Shown here in pieces: positions 1 to 6,525 of a stretch of 6,525 bases of DNA. The position numbers and the translations under genes were made by a program. The stretch is from JACCYQ01 sp036675565 (lineage in GTDB: Bacteria > Bacteroidota > Bacteroidia > Chitinophagales > Chitinophagaceae). A model generated the notes under the pieces. The model saw nothing but the letters and a program-made list of their open reading frames with translations. It did not search any database and was not told the DNA's origin. How positions within the stretch are numbered: the first letter of the stretch is position 1; every line of letters begins with the position of its first letter. The stretch covers positions 1 through 6,525 of the forward strand of contig JAKFER010000177.1 in NCBI GenBank assembly GCA_036675565.1, in the 5' to 3' direction.

Positions 1-159
1 TGGCTCAAAAATGCGGATGTAAAAAAAATCCTGAATATTTCATCAAACACTATACAGCGGCTACGCATTGCTGGTAAACTTCGGTCAAGCAAGATCGGTG
101 GTGTGCATTATTACCGGTACGCCGACATTGAGAAGATGCTGAACGAAGGATCTTTATGA
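1..159 (+). CDS. Helix-turn-helix (excisionase/MerR-like, HTH_17 type) DNA-binding protein, C-terminal part
   Basis: Frame 1 is open from the window edge to TGA at 157-159 and gives 52 residues; the N-terminus lies outside the window. The visible part begins WLKNADVKKILNIS, continues with SSNTIQRLRIAGKL and a basic turn, and ends with a wing-like GGVHYYRYADIEKML. This order (helix with 'DVxxIL', recognition helix 'TIQRLR', then a 'YYRYADIEKML' wing and helix) is that of the small HTH_17/excisionase-like proteins common in Bacteroidota accessory DNA. Family members are usually about 90-100 residues, so roughly half is seen. Its stop overlaps the start of the next gene (ATGA, 156-159), so the two are probably translated together. 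A role in regulating or excising a mobile element is inference; no integrase or other element gene is visible. Confidence 0.72.
   Translation, partial: WLKNADVKKILNISSNTIQRLRIAGKLRSSKIGGVHYYRYADIEKMLNEGSL
146..150 (+). promoter_or_regulatory. Shine-Dalgarno-like site for the small gene starting at 156
   Basis: AAGGA lies five bases before the ATG at 156-158, inside the last codons of the upstream HTH gene. It supports 156 as the true start and fits coupled translation through the ATGA overlap. The three large minus-strand genes show no comparable site where their starts are visible, so this small pair looks different in translation signals. Confidence 0.5.
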
Positions 160-437
160 CACCAGAACTATATCCATTAACACAATTCCTTACTTCTATC
201 AGAGAAGACAACAGGATTAGCCCTACGCATATCAGCTTATATATGGCGCTATTTCAACTTTATATCCTGAACTGCTTTCAAAATCCAATTGAAATCAGCA
301 GGCTAACGGTAATGGATAGATCAAAAATAAGCGGCCTGGCTACCTACCATAAATGAATCAAGGACCTGAATGATTATAATTATATCCGGTATCAGCCGTC
401 ATATAATCCAAGGATAAGCAGTAAAGTGTGGATTTAG
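156..437 (+). pseudogene. Small winged-helix-like accessory regulator, interrupted by an in-frame TGA
   Basis: The ATG at 156 opens a frame that stops at TGA 354-356 after 66 residues. The residues RISPTHISLYMALFQ (about 21-35), FQNPIEISR and the end TYHK match a family I recognise from Bacteroidota mobile or accessory DNA, usually found after a small HTH gene as here. From memory, relatives continue TYHKC(I/M)KEL followed by GYIKY-PSYNP. Here the same frame after the TGA reads IKDLNDYNYIRYQPSYNP and ends at TAG 435-437, so the match resumes with no shift. One base change (TGT or TGC to TGA) would explain this. Read through, the product would be 93 residues. A functional 66-residue short form or recoding at the TGA are less likely alternatives. 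The molecular function is not known to me; DNA binding is likely from size and context. Confidence 0.68.
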
Positions 438-714
438 GTGAATTATCATCCATTATTTTATATACCGTATAGAATTTTATTTATGAATCTGAGCAGTTAG
501 GGTTTGCGTTTTCAGTTAACTAAAATTGCTTTCTTATAATCCATTTAACACCTAATACCATCATTAAAATTTGGATAATGAAGAAAATACAGGTTCAAAA
601 ATTAACAAGTAATTATCGGGTTCTTTGTTGCGTAATCATTGAAAAGATTACAATATTCATATTTTTGCCAGGCTTCTCAAGAGCATTTTTGATTTAAGCA
701 ACCAATCGTTAAGG
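438..714. other. Intergenic stretch with no supported gene
   Basis: This AT-rich region separates the interrupted small gene from the + strand terminator. The only reading frame of note is a 39-codon one at 578-697 (+), starting MKKIQVQKL and ending in a hydrophobic tail; it has no clear ribosome site and I do not recognise it. A 6-bp inverted repeat (GTAATC at 632-637, GATTAC at 646-651) lies beside a promoter-like sequence. I see no tRNA, no rRNA, no CRISPR-type repeats and no insertion-sequence ends. Confidence 0.5.
638..667 (+). promoter_or_regulatory. Candidate Bacteroidota-type promoter (-33/-7)
   Basis: TATTTTTG at 660-667 matches the Bacteroidota -7 consensus TAnnTTTG exactly. An ATTG at 638-641 could serve as the -33 element, with an 18-base spacer, slightly shorter than the usual 19-21. 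Transcription would start near 673-675 and meet the intrinsic terminator at 715-745. In AT-rich DNA such matches arise by chance, so this is weak. Confidence 0.25.
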
Positions 715-745
715 GTCCGCTGTTTCTACAGTGGACATTTTTTTT
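715..745 (+). terminator. Rho-independent terminator, + strand
   Basis: The arms GTCCGCTG (715-722) and CAGTGGAC (729-736) form an 8-bp stem around a 6-base loop, followed one base later by eight T's (738-745). The one non-Watson-Crick position (719 with 732) is a G-U wobble in + strand RNA but a C-A mismatch in minus-strand RNA, so both the stem and the T run point to the + strand. It would end transcription from the small genes at the left, or from the candidate promoter at 638-667. Confidence 0.8.
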
Positions 746-761
746 GTATGATATGGTAAGG

Positions 762-791
762 AAAAAAAAATCCCGGCTATTGCCAGGATTT
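762..791 (-). terminator. Rho-independent terminator of the susC-susD-tlpA operon, minus strand
   Basis: The arms at 768-777 (AAATCCCGGC) and 782-791 (GCCAGGATTT) pair around a 4-base loop. The A run at 762-770 becomes a U run after the stem in minus-strand RNA. Position 774/785 is a C-A mismatch on the + strand but a G-U wobble on the minus strand, giving ten continuous pairs only in minus-strand RNA. It lies 35 bases after the stop codon of the minus-strand gene ending at 827, as expected for an operon end. Confidence 0.85.
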
Positions 792-826
792 ATCAATAAT
801 ATAATTGAAATAATATTTGAATTTTA

Positions 827-2743
827 CTATGCTCCGTTCATCAGCATATCTATAGCAACTTCGATTTTCCTTTGAATAACAGGTCCTTCAAATCCAATTG
901 TTTTGAAACGGATGTTTCCTTTCTGGTCTATGATATAAGTAGCAGGTATCACATTGAAGCCAAATTTTTCTCCAATGGATCTGTCTTTATTATAAAAAAC
1001 CGGAAAGCTATATTGTTTATTTCCCCACCAGCCTTGCGCATCCTGTAAGCTATTGTTGGAACCACTATTTATAACCATAAATAGTACATTATCGTTATTC
1101 TTATATTTTTCATACGCATTTTGCACATAAGGCATTTCCTTCATACAGGGAACACACCAGGTAGCCCAAAAATCCACTACAATAATTTTATTTTTTGTGA
1201 GGTTTGATGATACCGCTTTTCCATTCAGATCTACTATTGCTTTCAGAAACTCCGGCGCCTTTACATTGATGATTTCTTTTTTTAGTTCCGCCAGCATTTC
1301 ATTTTTCCAATGATCATTTAATTCTTTCATCTCGACATCCCACCCTTTTAAACCCTGGTGAACTTTGTGATAATTGGCTTTCATTTTGGCAAGGGACAAA
1401 GTATCTTCAGGAACCACAAGCATGATCTTTTTGTATGCATTAAAAGCTTTATCGTGCTTTCCGGTTGACTGGTAAAATTCTCCCGCATTGGATAATGTTT
1501 CAACGTCAGTGGAAATTGCCAATGCTTCCTCCATAATATGCCCAGCCTCCTCTTCAAATCCTTGTTTATTCCGGATCAACGCAATTAAAGACTTCATATT
1601 TGCGGTTGATTTTATCGTTGAAGCTTTTCTTTCTTCTCTTGTAACATATGATGGGATGTGCCCGGTTTCCGGAAAATGACGGGTTAATCCTACTTCAAAT
1701 GTATCGGCAAGCACCAAAGCAAATTTTGCCAGCCGCAATGCTTTATCCAAAGCAATATCAGCTTTAAGCAAAACTTCTGCCTGTTCTTTTAAATTATCCG
1801 GTGTATAAGGCGTGAAGTCTTTATTGATTTTTTCAAGATGGTATAAGGCTTTGTCTTTTTCCTTCAGTGCTGCATAATGTTTAAATAGAATTTCATGTGC
1901 GTTGGAAAAATAATTTTTGTTTTCCGCTGTTTCATTTTCCAGAAGTAATAAAAGTTTTTTTGCTATAACTGCCGTATCTTCTTCCTGGTTGATTTCATTT
2001 ATTCTCATGCCATAACCAACTTCAGATTCAGGATATTCCTGCCTTACAACCTGCCTGATTGAATCGAGCCTGCTATTTTCACCAATGATCAAGTAACCCA
2101 TAGTTGTTTTATTCATAAACCCATTTACACCAGGGTTCTCATAAAATTTTGATGCGATAATTTCTCTTGCCTGGTTTCTAAAATGTTCTTTATCCTTTAC
2201 ATCAGCCTTTGCAATCTTATAATTCAGCAAGCGAAGTTTTGCTTCATAATTATCAGGGTAATGCGCTAATTCCTTTTTTAGCAGTTCTGCCTGTTTGTCT
2301 GCCAATTCGGGCACCTTTCCCAATTGCGCACTTAAACTGTAGCTTTCATACAAGTAACTGTTTTGTATCCGCTTGTTATTCTCAGAAATAGCCAGCTCAT
2401 AATGTTTATTTTTTGCTGGCTGATCTTTTATCTCACCACTTTGTAAATAAAAAGTGGCATAGGTTGCATAATAAGGAACTACAAAAGATGTTTCCCAGTA
2501 TTTCCCTTTTTTGTTCAGAGGTAAGCGCCAGGGATATTCATACATATTTGAATAGGTAAATACCACTTCTACTTTTTCTGCATTGTGCGGGATGGTAGCT
2601 CCATTACCCGAAGGATCATACCTGATAGTAACTTTTTTTCCACGTTCCGGTTGAGAAGGAATAACCGATAATTTATCCTGCCCTGTCAAATCGCCTGCCA
2701 GGCAAAGACACAACAAGCAAAAAGCCATGATTTTTATAAGCAT
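827..2743 (-). CDS. Exported TlpA-family thiol-disulfide oxidoreductase with N-terminal beta-rich and helical/TPR domains
   Basis: The product is 638 residues from the ATG at 2741-2743. A TTG nine bases upstream (2750-2752) is also in frame, but the ATG gives a normal signal peptide (MLIKIMAFCLLCLCLAG, probable cleavage near LTG-Q). I see no lipobox. Residues about 25-115 look beta-rich and resemble the Ig-like N-terminal region of other large Bacteroidota TlpA-like proteins. Residues about 135-480 are helical and lysine-rich, with one recognisable TPR-like unit at about 415-447 (NAGEFYQSTGKHDKAFNAYKK). A redoxin/TlpA domain fills about 491-638, with WCVPC at 529-533 and a probable cis-proline (VIPATY) at 600. 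The mature protein has only the two CXXC cysteines. By family, it reduces or exchanges disulfides in exported proteins; the partner is unknown. It is the last gene of the cluster, 47 bases after the SusD-like gene and just before the terminator at 762-791. Confidence 0.88.
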   Translation of the reverse strand: MLIKIMAFCLLCLCLAGDLTGQDKLSVIPSQPERGKKVTIRYDPSGNGATIPHNAEKVEVVFTYSNMYEYPWRLPLNKKGKYWETSFVVPYYATYATFYLQSGEIKDQPAKNKHYELAISENNKRIQNSYLYESYSLSAQLGKVPELADKQAELLKKELAHYPDNYEAKLRLLNYKIAKADVKDKEHFRNQAREIIASKFYENPGVNGFMNKTTMGYLIIGENSRLDSIRQVVRQEYPESEVGYGMRINEINQEEDTAVIAKKLLLLLENETAENKNYFSNAHEILFKHYAALKEKDKALYHLEKINKDFTPYTPDNLKEQAEVLLKADIALDKALRLAKFALVLADTFEVGLTRHFPETGHIPSYVTREERKASTIKSTANMKSLIALIRNKQGFEEEAGHIMEEALAISTDVETLSNAGEFYQSTGKHDKAFNAYKKIMLVVPEDTLSLAKMKANYHKVHQGLKGWDVEMKELNDHWKNEMLAELKKEIINVKAPEFLKAIVDLNGKAVSSNLTKNKIIVVDFWATWCVPCMKEMPYVQNAYEKYKNNDNVLFMVINSGSNNSLQDAQGWWGNKQYSFPVFYNKDRSIGEKFGFNVIPATYIIDQKGNIRFKTIGFEGPVIQRKIEVAIDMLMNGA

Positions 2744-2790
2744 TTCAAACAATTATTTATTTTGTTAAACAAAAAAGCAATAACACTTCA

Positions 2791-4167
2791 TTAAAAATAA
2801 CCCGGATTTTGTTCGAGGTTGGGATTGGTATTCATTGCTGCCAATGGAATAGGATATAAAAGGTCTGTTTCAGTGATTTCTGGTTTTGTGACAGACAATA
2901 CTGTCAATGCACGCCCTGTTCTTTTAAGATCCAACCAGCGATGCCCCCACTCCGTAAATAATTCCAGTTTACGTTCCTTTTCAATAGAAAGTAAGACTTC
3001 ATCTTTTGTCAATGTGTCCAATAATTCTGGTAACCCCGCCCGACTCCTGATTTCATTGAGATCATCTATAGCGCCTTCCAGATTGTCCTGATTCGCTCTT
3101 GCTTCTGCACGAATTAAATATAATTCAGCAAAGCGCAGCACCATGGAATATTCCTGAACATCTGCATTGGTCCTGATCTTATACTTGTAAGGATAATAAT
3201 AAGTGCCCGATGAATTAGTAAATGATTTAACCCATGCATCTTTTCTCTTATCATCTAACTCAAATGCATCGACGAAATCAGGGTAAAACCTGTATAATGG
3301 TGTACCCGTAGGTGTCGGCACCACACTAAACCCTTCCCAGGTATTAACACCGGTTGTTGAAGTATTCACAGTTTGCAGTTGCCAAATGGCTTCATTACTA
3401 TTTTTCAGAAAAACACTATTTAAATCATCCATTAAATCATACCTGGTATCATTGATTACCTTGGTAGCTTCTGTTTCTGCATTTGCCCACTGACCAACAT
3501 ATAAGTATACCCTTGATAACAGCGTTGTAACTGCTGCATGATTTACCCGTGTTCTTTCCGCTGATGGATAATCTGCGCTGATATCCGTCTGCGCTTCCTT
3601 TAAATCTGTGATGACAGATGCGTATACATCACTTACTGCACTTCTTGGAAGTGAAGTATTTGTCTTATAATCTGTATTTAACACTAGTGGAACATCACCA
3701 AAATGATTTACAAGATAGAAGTAAAAAAAAGCTCTCAGGAATTTAGCCTCTGCTACCAAATGCTTTCTGACGGATTCTGTTACTGCGGTGTTACCAGTTA
3801 ATCCTTCAATGATGGAGTTGGCTTGATAGATATATGAATACACGGGTTCCCATAATCCGTTGACTGAAGAATTACTGGCTATCAAATCATTCTCTTTAAA
3901 CTCGTCTAAATTGGCGCTGCTGAAGCCATAATGAAATTCATCTGCACTAAAGGCCGGTAAAAAGTTGCCGTTATAATTTGCGAATGAGGAATTAAAGGCA
4001 TTTAACCTGCTGTATAATCCCAGCACCGTTGCTGTTGCTGTTTTATCATCAGTGAAAACCAGATCAGAGATTAATTGGTTTTGGGGTGGCGGTATCTCAA
4101 CATATTTTTTACAGGATGCAAATAAAAATATTGATGTAATAAAGGTGAATATATGAATGCGTTTCAT
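2791..4167 (-). CDS. SusD/RagB-family surface lipoprotein of a TonB-dependent uptake system
   Basis: The product is 458 residues from the ATG at 4165-4167. An upstream in-frame TTG (4210-4212) would overlap the SusC-like gene and add 15 residues before the signal peptide, so it is rejected. The N-terminus MKRIHIFTFITSIFLFASC is a lipoprotein signal with lipidated Cys19, the only cysteine in the protein. Family marks include DDKTATATVLGLYSRL near 39-54, the helical stretch LRFAELYLIRAEA (344-356) followed by AIDDLNEIRSRAGLP, the ERKLEL/HRWLDLKR segment (about 397-415), and the C-terminal LLYPIPLAAMNTNPNLEQNP (from 436). SusD proteins cap the SusC barrel on the cell surface and bind the substrate. 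At 458 residues it is at the short end of the family. It follows the SusC-like gene by 34 bases on the same strand, so they are surely co-transcribed. The ligand cannot be deduced. Confidence 0.93.
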   Translation of the reverse strand: MKRIHIFTFITSIFLFASCKKYVEIPPPQNQLISDLVFTDDKTATATVLGLYSRLNAFNSSFANYNGNFLPAFSADEFHYGFSSANLDEFKENDLIASNSSVNGLWEPVYSYIYQANSIIEGLTGNTAVTESVRKHLVAEAKFLRAFFYFYLVNHFGDVPLVLNTDYKTNTSLPRSAVSDVYASVITDLKEAQTDISADYPSAERTRVNHAAVTTLLSRVYLYVGQWANAETEATKVINDTRYDLMDDLNSVFLKNSNEAIWQLQTVNTSTTGVNTWEGFSVVPTPTGTPLYRFYPDFVDAFELDDKRKDAWVKSFTNSSGTYYYPYKYKIRTNADVQEYSMVLRFAELYLIRAEARANQDNLEGAIDDLNEIRSRAGLPELLDTLTKDEVLLSIEKERKLELFTEWGHRWLDLKRTGRALTVLSVTKPEITETDLLYPIPLAAMNTNPNLEQNPGYF

Positions 4168-4201
4168 TTCAAAAATTTTTAATGATGAACAGGGATGATT
4201 T

Positions 4202-6525
4202 CTACAGTGCAAGTTTTAATCCTATAGTCACTGTTTTCAAAACAGGTATTGCCTGTGATCTAACGGAACCAAATGGATTGATAGGAAAAACGAAACGGCG
4301 ATCGAATCCATTAATCTCAGGATCAAGTCCTTTATAGTTAGTAAAGGTCAACAGGTTTTGACCTTGCACAAAAACACTGGTTCCGCTTAAATTCCATTTG
4401 TTTGTTAATGAAGACAGATCATAGGTTAACGAAACATTTTTCAATCTTATATAAGATGCATCACCCCATGCCGCATCAGAAGAACGATAATAATTTCTGA
4501 ATGCAGTGTTTGCAGGATTTGAACTGGTGGCAGAGGGTCTTGGAATATTGGTTATATCACCAGGAGATCTCCACCTGTCAAGTGCAGAAACATCTTTATT
4601 ATTCATTGATCCAAGAACGCCAACCAATGGCCCCCAATCATTGGTAATGGATTCCTGTTTAACGAACTGCAGAAAGAAATCGAGGGTAAGGTTTTTATAT
4701 GAAAGTTGATTTGATAAACCCCCAAAAAACTTTGGCATTGTTTCACCTATAACTACCTGGTCATTAGGGCTGGAGACATTACCATCCTTATCTACATCCA
4801 GGAATTCAGGCATACCAGTCTGAGGATTTATACCGGTAAATTGGTAACCTTTAATCATCCGGATGGATTGTCCAACTTCATAACTACGGGCATCACCAGA
4901 ACTTTCCAGGTTAGGGTACTCAAGCAATTTATTCTTAGGTAATGAAAGATTAAAGTTTGTTGTCCATGTAAAATCCCTGGATTGAATATTTGTTGTATTT
5001 AAATCAAACTCTAATCCGGAATTTTGAACTTTAGCAGGCAAATTTGCCGTATAGGATGTAAACCCGGATTGAGAAGATAAGGTATAACCTATTAACTGGT
5101 TAGATGAGCGGTTATTATAATAATTCGCAGTCAATAAAATTTTATCATCCAGGAATCCCAACTCTAAAGCCACTTCCAATTTTTTGTTGATTTCCCAACT
5201 GTAGTCAGGATTATAAACCCTTGTTGGATTTAACCCACTGGCTCCTCCGTATGGGAAAGTGGTAGATCCCCAGGTATCGAGGTATTGATAATCCCCGATT
5301 TGGTCATTACCAGTTGTACCATAGCTACCTCTTAATTTTCCGTAGCTTAGAAATGACAAACCATCTTTAATAAAATTTGCATTAGTAAAAATCCACCCTG
5401 CTCCTATTGCACCAAAATTACCAAATTGTTTACCTGGTCCGAACCTGGACGATCCATCTCTTCTGAATGTTAAATTCAGTAAATAAGTCTGATCAATGTT
5501 ATAATTTACTCTACCAAAAACTGATTGATAATTATATCGTCTTTGATCAATTCCACGAACAGTAAGATTTGTAGCAGATGCCATATCCTTCAGTAATGCA
5601 TCGCTGGAATAACCTGCCCCTTGTATAAACTGACCTTCCACAACATTTTGTTGCCAACTAGCGCCTGCCAGCATATTCATGCGTCCCGGACCTGCTATAA
5701 ATGTATAGTCCACCTGCGGCTCCACGATATATGAATTTGTACTTGTATTACCAAACTGACTTGAACTACCTGAATAGGTGGCTGGATTAAAACCTGCTGC
5801 AGGCAAAGTGAGTAGCTGTTTCATTGTCGTTTGAGTATACCCCACATTGGTTTTAATATTTAAACCAGGAATGATAGTATAACGTAAAGTGGTATTGCCA
5901 ATCAGGTTATTGGTATTTGTTTCATATGTTCGGTTCAAATAAGCTAATGGATTTTGTACCGAGCCGAACCAATATAAACTACCATCAGGATTGTGTGTAG
6001 GATAATTCGGCGGCAGAAATATATACTGCGAAACATCTGTTGGTACCGAATTATTATCATCCAGTGTTACATTAAAGGAAGAATTCACACCAAACTTTCC
6101 ATTTTTAGATGTGTGATCGGCATTCAGGTGCACTCCGCCTTTTTTATATTTAAAATCACCTAATAAAACGGTGCCTTCATTCCTGTAAGTACCACTTAAT
6201 AAAAACCGCGTCTGAGCATTGCCCCCTGAAAATGAAACTTGTGCTTCAGTTAATTTGGCAGTATTTCCAATCAGTAAATCCTGCCAGTCCGTATATGCAC
6301 TTTGTTCCCAGGTTAACAGATCCGGGGCAGTTGTAGCAGTAGGTGTAACACCATCTAATTCAAACGCATCACGGCGCATGTCCAGGTATTGTTCTGTGTT
6401 TAAAAGATCCAGCTTATTACTCACCATACTAAAGCCAGTATACAAATTCACATTTACTTTACTTTCACCTGCTTTACCTTTTTTGGTGGTGATGATCAAT
6501 ACACCATTTGCACCTCTTGAACCAT
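4202..6525 (-). CDS. SusC/RagA-family TonB-dependent outer-membrane transporter, 5' end beyond the window
   Basis: The frame is open to the right edge; 773 residues are visible before TAG at 4202-4204. The in-frame TTG at 6497-6499 is not a start, because the codons before it read GSRGANGV. With the following LIITTKKGK this is the SusC/RagA signature at the end of the plug domain. The signal peptide, any carboxypeptidase-like regulatory domain, the TonB box and most of the plug are outside the window. The rest is the beta-barrel: alternating aromatic strands, an Asp-rich DVDKDGNVSSPND turn (about 576-588) that resembles the D-x-D-G loops of many SusC proteins, and a conserved C-terminal VFVQGQNLLTFTNYKGLDPE (717-736). 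The family moves oligosaccharides, peptides or other large nutrients across the outer membrane using TonB energy. No cysteine is visible. The protein ends in Leu (GLKLAL), whereas most outer-membrane barrels end in Phe or another aromatic residue. Confidence 0.95.
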   Translation of the reverse strand, partial: GSRGANGVLIITTKKGKAGESKVNVNLYTGFSMVSNKLDLLNTEQYLDMRRDAFELDGVTPTATTAPDLLTWEQSAYTDWQDLLIGNTAKLTEAQVSFSGGNAQTRFLLSGTYRNEGTVLLGDFKYKKGGVHLNADHTSKNGKFGVNSSFNVTLDDNNSVPTDVSQYIFLPPNYPTHNPDGSLYWFGSVQNPLAYLNRTYETNTNNLIGNTTLRYTIIPGLNIKTNVGYTQTTMKQLLTLPAAGFNPATYSGSSSQFGNTSTNSYIVEPQVDYTFIAGPGRMNMLAGASWQQNVVEGQFIQGAGYSSDALLKDMASATNLTVRGIDQRRYNYQSVFGRVNYNIDQTYLLNLTFRRDGSSRFGPGKQFGNFGAIGAGWIFTNANFIKDGLSFLSYGKLRGSYGTTGNDQIGDYQYLDTWGSTTFPYGGASGLNPTRVYNPDYSWEINKKLEVALELGFLDDKILLTANYYNNRSSNQLIGYTLSSQSGFTSYTANLPAKVQNSGLEFDLNTTNIQSRDFTWTTNFNLSLPKNKLLEYPNLESSGDARSYEVGQSIRMIKGYQFTGINPQTGMPEFLDVDKDGNVSSPNDQVVIGETMPKFFGGLSNQLSYKNLTLDFFLQFVKQESITNDWGPLVGVLGSMNNKDVSALDRWRSPGDITNIPRPSATSSNPANTAFRNYYRSSDAAWGDASYIRLKNVSLTYDLSSLTNKWNLSGTSVFVQGQNLLTFTNYKGLDPEINGFDRRFVFPINPFGSVRSQAIPVLKTVTIGLKLAL

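Noticed and set aside
354..437. TGA as selenocysteine or as a reassigned codon
   Set aside because: The three large genes here are open without internal TGA and use TGG for Trp, so there is no sign of reassignment. I see no compelling SECIS-like hairpin, and the phylum generally lacks selenocysteine insertion. A nonsense change is simpler.
494..518. Direct repeat CAGTTA (494-499 and 513-518) as an operator
   Set aside because: Two six-base copies are too weak to support a regulatory site, and no promoter with correct spacing accompanies them.
402..543. Nine-base direct repeat TATAATCCA at 402-410 and 535-543, considered as a possible attachment or insertion duplication
   Set aside because: It is short and AT-rich, one copy lies inside the interrupted coding frame, and no mobile gene lies between the copies, so chance is the likely cause.
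1488..1679. Open frame on the + strand inside the TlpA-like gene
   Set aside because: It is antisense to a well-supported gene and has no recognisable protein pattern. The frames at 2209-2391, 2819-3091 and 4506-4709 are rejected for the same reason.
2744..2752. TTG start for the TlpA-like gene at 2750-2752
   Set aside because: An ATG nine bases downstream gives a normal signal peptide, and the TTG has no ribosome-site support.
2760..2774. AT-rich inverted repeat (TTTTGTT / AACAAAA) between the SusD-like and TlpA-like genes
   Set aside because: The arms are separated by one base and contain only one G-C pair each, so a stable hairpin is unlikely. There is no matching T run to make a terminator.
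4168..4212. TTG start for the SusD-like gene at 4210-4212, overlapping the SusC-like gene
   Set aside because: It would place 15 polar residues before the lipoprotein signal. The ATG at 4165-4167 begins a standard signal peptide with the lipidated Cys at 19.
6497..6499. TTG start for the SusC-like gene
   Set aside because: Coding continues upstream to the window edge with the plug signature GSRGANGV, so the gene is cut by the window and does not start here.

Overview
The window looks like chromosomal DNA from a Bacteroidota bacterium, probably from the Chitinophagaceae/Sphingobacteriales side. The evidence is a SusC/RagA-SusD/RagB outer-membrane pair with family signature motifs, AT-rich DNA, translation starts without Shine-Dalgarno sequences in the main operon, and a HTH/'ISPTHISLYMALFQ' gene pair typical of accessory DNA in this phylum. 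The genus call is inference; nothing here identifies the species.

Left end (1-437, + strand): the tail of a small excisionase/MerR-like helix-turn-helix protein overlaps, by an ATGA stop/start, a second small regulatory-type gene. That second gene has an in-frame TGA where its relatives, as I remember them, have the Cys of a 'TYHKC' motif. The matching sequence resumes in the same frame up to a TAG at 435-437, so I call it a pseudogene with a single nonsense change. The pair is probably a remnant of an integrated mobile element.

Middle (438-826): non-coding as far as I can support. It holds a weak Bacteroidota-type promoter candidate (638-667), a + strand intrinsic terminator (715-745) and, just after it, a minus-strand intrinsic terminator (762-791) that closes the main operon. 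A short RNA of about 70 nt between the promoter candidate and the first terminator is possible but unproven.

Right part (827-6525, minus strand): a three-gene co-directional cluster, read from right to left. It comprises susC-like (5' end outside the window), susD-like (34-bp gap) and a TlpA-type thiol-disulfide oxidoreductase with an N-terminal beta-rich domain and a helical/TPR middle (47-bp gap). SusC and SusD should form an outer-membrane TonB-driven importer with a surface lipoprotein lid; the third protein should be an exported, periplasm-side redox protein. No glycosidase, sulfatase, protease or sigma/anti-sigma gene is visible, so the substrate cannot be named.

Overall this is mostly a recognisable Bacteroidota nutrient-uptake locus. 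I do not see a convincing new system. The most unusual items are the TGA-interrupted accessory gene, the promoter/terminator unit in the gap, and the SusCD-linked multidomain TlpA protein whose only mature cysteines are the CXXC pair.
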